Below, piece by piece: positions 61,720 to 64,000 of a DNA stretch of 64,000 bases. Each line of letters begins with the position of its first letter. Position 1 is the stretch's first letter. A program made the translations under genes and the position numbers. The notes under the pieces were generated by a model. It had not been told where the DNA came from and searched no databases. It saw only the letters and a program-made list of their open reading frames with translations. The DNA comes from Flaccisagitta enflata (Eukaryota; Chaetognatha; Sagittoidea; Aphragmophora): contig OZ231126.1 of the NCBI GenBank assembly GCA_965153355.1, forward strand, positions 11,098,001 to 11,162,000, read 5' to 3'.

Positions 61720-62096
61720 CTGTTATGAAGTGATAGCAAGTAAATTGTATAAGTATCCAGACATCCGATGATTTCCAAAGTTGCGTGATATTTCGTCTGC
61801 AGCAAATGACCTGCCTAATTGAAATACGGTAAAATACTCATCGCTTTCTCATGCGATTCTACATGCTACAATTCCCGCAAAAATCACCCTCGAATGAACT
61901 GCGTTCGCCCCGCACCATAAAAAAAGCTTCGTGAGACCAAATTCCAAATACACTTCCAATGAAGAAACGCTTCTTTAAGCGTGAGGATGTGAGGGTTGGA
62001 TGCCCCTGCCCAATCGTCCGCGACAATATTGTGACCCCCGTCACTTGTTTCTTTTCTGTCTCCCAGTCTCTCTTTCTTTTAATCCTTCCTCTTCTC

Positions 62097-62233
62097 TTTT
62101 TAGGTGCGACAAAGCACCTCTATAACTGGCTGTGTCCGTTGGTCATTCGGTTGGTTGGTCGGTCGCTCGGTCGGGTAACGCATTCGTTCGACGATCCACA
62201 CGTCGCACCTTATTGGCCTACTTGGCCTTGTTT
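62097..62233 (+). mobile_element. Hairpin-(GTCC)n element, subfamily III
   Basis: TTTTTAG, GGTGC-GACAAA-GCACC, TCTATAACTGGC, GGTTGGTCGG tract, GTCGCACC, GGCC-TACTT-GGCC, TTGTTT. Near-identical plan to 47751-47874. Confidence 0.85.
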
Positions 62234-62621
62234 CCTTTATTCCTTTGTTTATTTTGATTTCAAATCTATAAATATTTGTCTTTCCTTAATTCTTTGTTCC
62301 TTCTCATATGGACCAAACAGACGCATACTAGCTCAGATTGCAGATTGCAGATTGCTTTACCGAGTTTGAGCTGGGGGAATTTAGCCAACCAGAACAGTTT
62401 TTTTATACAAATTAATAAAAAAAATGCCTGACACACGGGAGAAAAACAATACTTTGTTGTTTTTTGTTGTGTATGAAGTAAGCGCTTTATGGACCAAAAC
62501 AGATGTTGACAGGTAAATTCATTTTTTTCCGTACACGCGGCTTAGTTTGTTGGGCTTTCTATAGACTGAAACTTATTTAAGCATTCTACAAGCTCTGCTA
62601 ACCTCAATAAGTGACGCAGGG

Positions 62622-62846
62622 TCGCGGACGGGTGGGCAGGCGCATCCGGCATCCAACACCCAGTCTCACCCCAATTCCACCTTCCAACCCCCCTACACAC
62701 ACATACACACACGATTACAACTGCAGCATCATAAATGCGCGTTTTCGCGTTTTCAACACGAGCGTGACGGACCAATCAATGGACCAATGGACAGACAATT
62801 GGAATGACAAAATCCCTCATAGAGTTGCTAGTCTGCAACTTAAAAA
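62622..62846 (-). mobile_element. Degenerate hairpin-(GTCC)n element with (CA)n insert
   Basis: Minus strand: TTTTTAAGTTGCAGACTAGCA, TCTATGAGGGATTTTGTC, then GCGGGTGGGC-type middle and GTCGCGGAC. Terminal hairpin lost. Confidence 0.55.
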
Positions 62847-63059
62847 AGTAATATTGATAATTTCAATTAATAAGCAATCTGAGTCCAGACTTGATGCGCT
62901 CGGCGCGAGGTCAATGTTAGTAACCAGAATTCATAAGATGCTTAGGAGACAATAAGATTCAGATGAAAGGAATATGGTCAACGATTCTAGCTTTCAGGTT
63001 TGTTTTGATCGGGGGCCGGAAAACCAATTGCTCTTTCGTCGATATGACTATACCTTCAT

Positions 63060-63434
63060 TTCTTTTCTTTCCTTCTTTCTTCTTTTCTTTCTCTCTCTTT
63101 CTCTTTGTTTCTTTCTTCATTTGTTTTCTTTGTTTGTTTCTTTGTTTGATTCTTTCTTTTCTTCTTTATTTCTTTCTTTCTCTCCTTTTCCTTTCTTAAT
63201 TTCTTTTTCCTTTCTTTCTTTCTTTTACCTTTCTTGCGTTCATTTTCCTTTTCTTTCTTTTTTCCTTATCTTTCTTTTTCCTCCGTCGCTTTCGTTCATT
63301 TTCCTTTCTTCCTTTCTTCCTTTTAATCTTTTTCCTTTAATCTTTCTTTCAATCTTTCATTCAAAAGATAGATTTTTTTATATTCCAGTCTGGCTCTCAG
63401 TTTCTCCCTTGTCTCTGTCTCTGTCTCTTTCTCT

Positions 63435-63483
<49 letters not shown>

Positions 63484-63620
63484 CGTCCGTCCATCTGTCC
63501 GTCCGTCTATCCTTCTGTCCGTCCATCTGTCCGTCCATCTGTCCGTCCGTCCATCTGTGCGTCCGTCCGTCCATCCGTCCATTCGTTTGTCCGTCTGTCC
63601 ATCTGTCCCTCCGTCCGACC
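63060..63620 (+). repeat. (TTTC)n then (GTCT)n/(GTCC)n microsatellite
   Basis: Pyrimidine tract at 63060-63360, then GTCT/GTCC/ATCT repeats at 63420-63620 in front of a hairpin-element-like middle (about 63,625-63,775). Confidence 0.9.
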
Positions 63621-63815
63621 GTTGGTAATGATCAAATCGAATAGTGGAAAAACTAGTGTTTTGGATACTTTTTGTGTAAGTTGGCGTGTGAAAGGTAGGA
63701 TTGCGGTGGGATGGGGATAAGAGGCCCCTGCCCACCCGTCCGCAATAATATTGTGACCCCGCGTCACTTGTTTTTCTTTTTTTTTCATACTTCTTGTTTC
63801 ATTCTTCTCCTCCCC

Positions 63816-64000
63816 TTTTTAGTTGCGGACATGCAATTCTACATGAGGCTTTGTCTGCCCGTCCGGCGTCTGTTGAGTAATCTCCGCAAAAATCGACCCG
63901 CATCGGACAGACTGACCGAGACCCCTTCCTGCATCGTGAACCGATATCCGGAGTGCAACACCGAGACAGACAGACGAGACAGACAGACAGACAAACAGAC
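63816..64000 (+). mobile_element. Hairpin-(GTCC)n element, subfamily I, runs off the window
   Basis: TTTTTAGTTGCGGACATGCA and TACATGAGGCTTTGTC; the 3' end is outside the window and a (GACA)n tract begins at about 63,965. Confidence 0.6.

Overview
This window is nuclear DNA from an animal. The evidence is spliced genes with GT-AG introns and matching codon phases, a CUB/LDL-receptor-A transmembrane protein gene, non-LTR retrotransposons, hAT and Tc1/mariner/pogo-type miniature transposons, and very dense microsatellites. I cannot name the species or phylum. A dispersed family with a hairpin near its start and an internal (GTCC)n tract resembles the pearl/DINE/HINE elements known from marine invertebrates and insects, so an invertebrate is likely.

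Layout. 1-9 kb: gene-poor, with a 22-bp minisatellite, hairpin-(GTCC)n elements, small inverted-repeat transposons and two candidate exons. 9.2-14.75 kb: a full-length minus-strand non-LTR retrotransposon (LINE-A) with a 25-bp target duplication; its two reading frames lie in one frame, separated by a single TGA. 15.9-18.8 kb: a hAT-type element made almost wholly of two 1.2-kb inverted arms. 19-25 kb: simple repeats and a 28-bp minisatellite. 25.5-36.3 kb: remains of two further LINEs, an RT scrap, an array of eight near-identical 122-bp units, and a candidate CCAAT/TATA promoter. 36.6-38.7 kb: two Tc1/mariner-type elements, one inserted in a tandem copy of a gene's last coding segment.

38.7-44.9 kb (minus strand): a multi-exon gene for an unrecognised acidic, coiled-coil protein. 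Its introns consist largely of microsatellite DNA. 46.7-57.7 kb (minus strand): a gene of about twelve exons for a CUB + LDLa + Ser/Thr-rich stalk + transmembrane protein with a long cytoplasmic tail. One of its introns is almost entirely a hAT element that carries a nested mariner-type element and long perfect palindromes. 61.1-61.7 kb (minus strand): the last two exons of another unrecognised gene.

The strongest candidate for something undescribed is the hairpin-(GTCC)n family. At least four subfamilies have different sequences in the 5' hairpin, but the stem pairs and the distant inverted arm change together, and the 3' hairpin before the terminal TTGTT also changes by subfamily. This looks like selection on structure in a non-autonomous mobile element. 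All exon models were assembled by eye from splice sites and phase and need transcript evidence.
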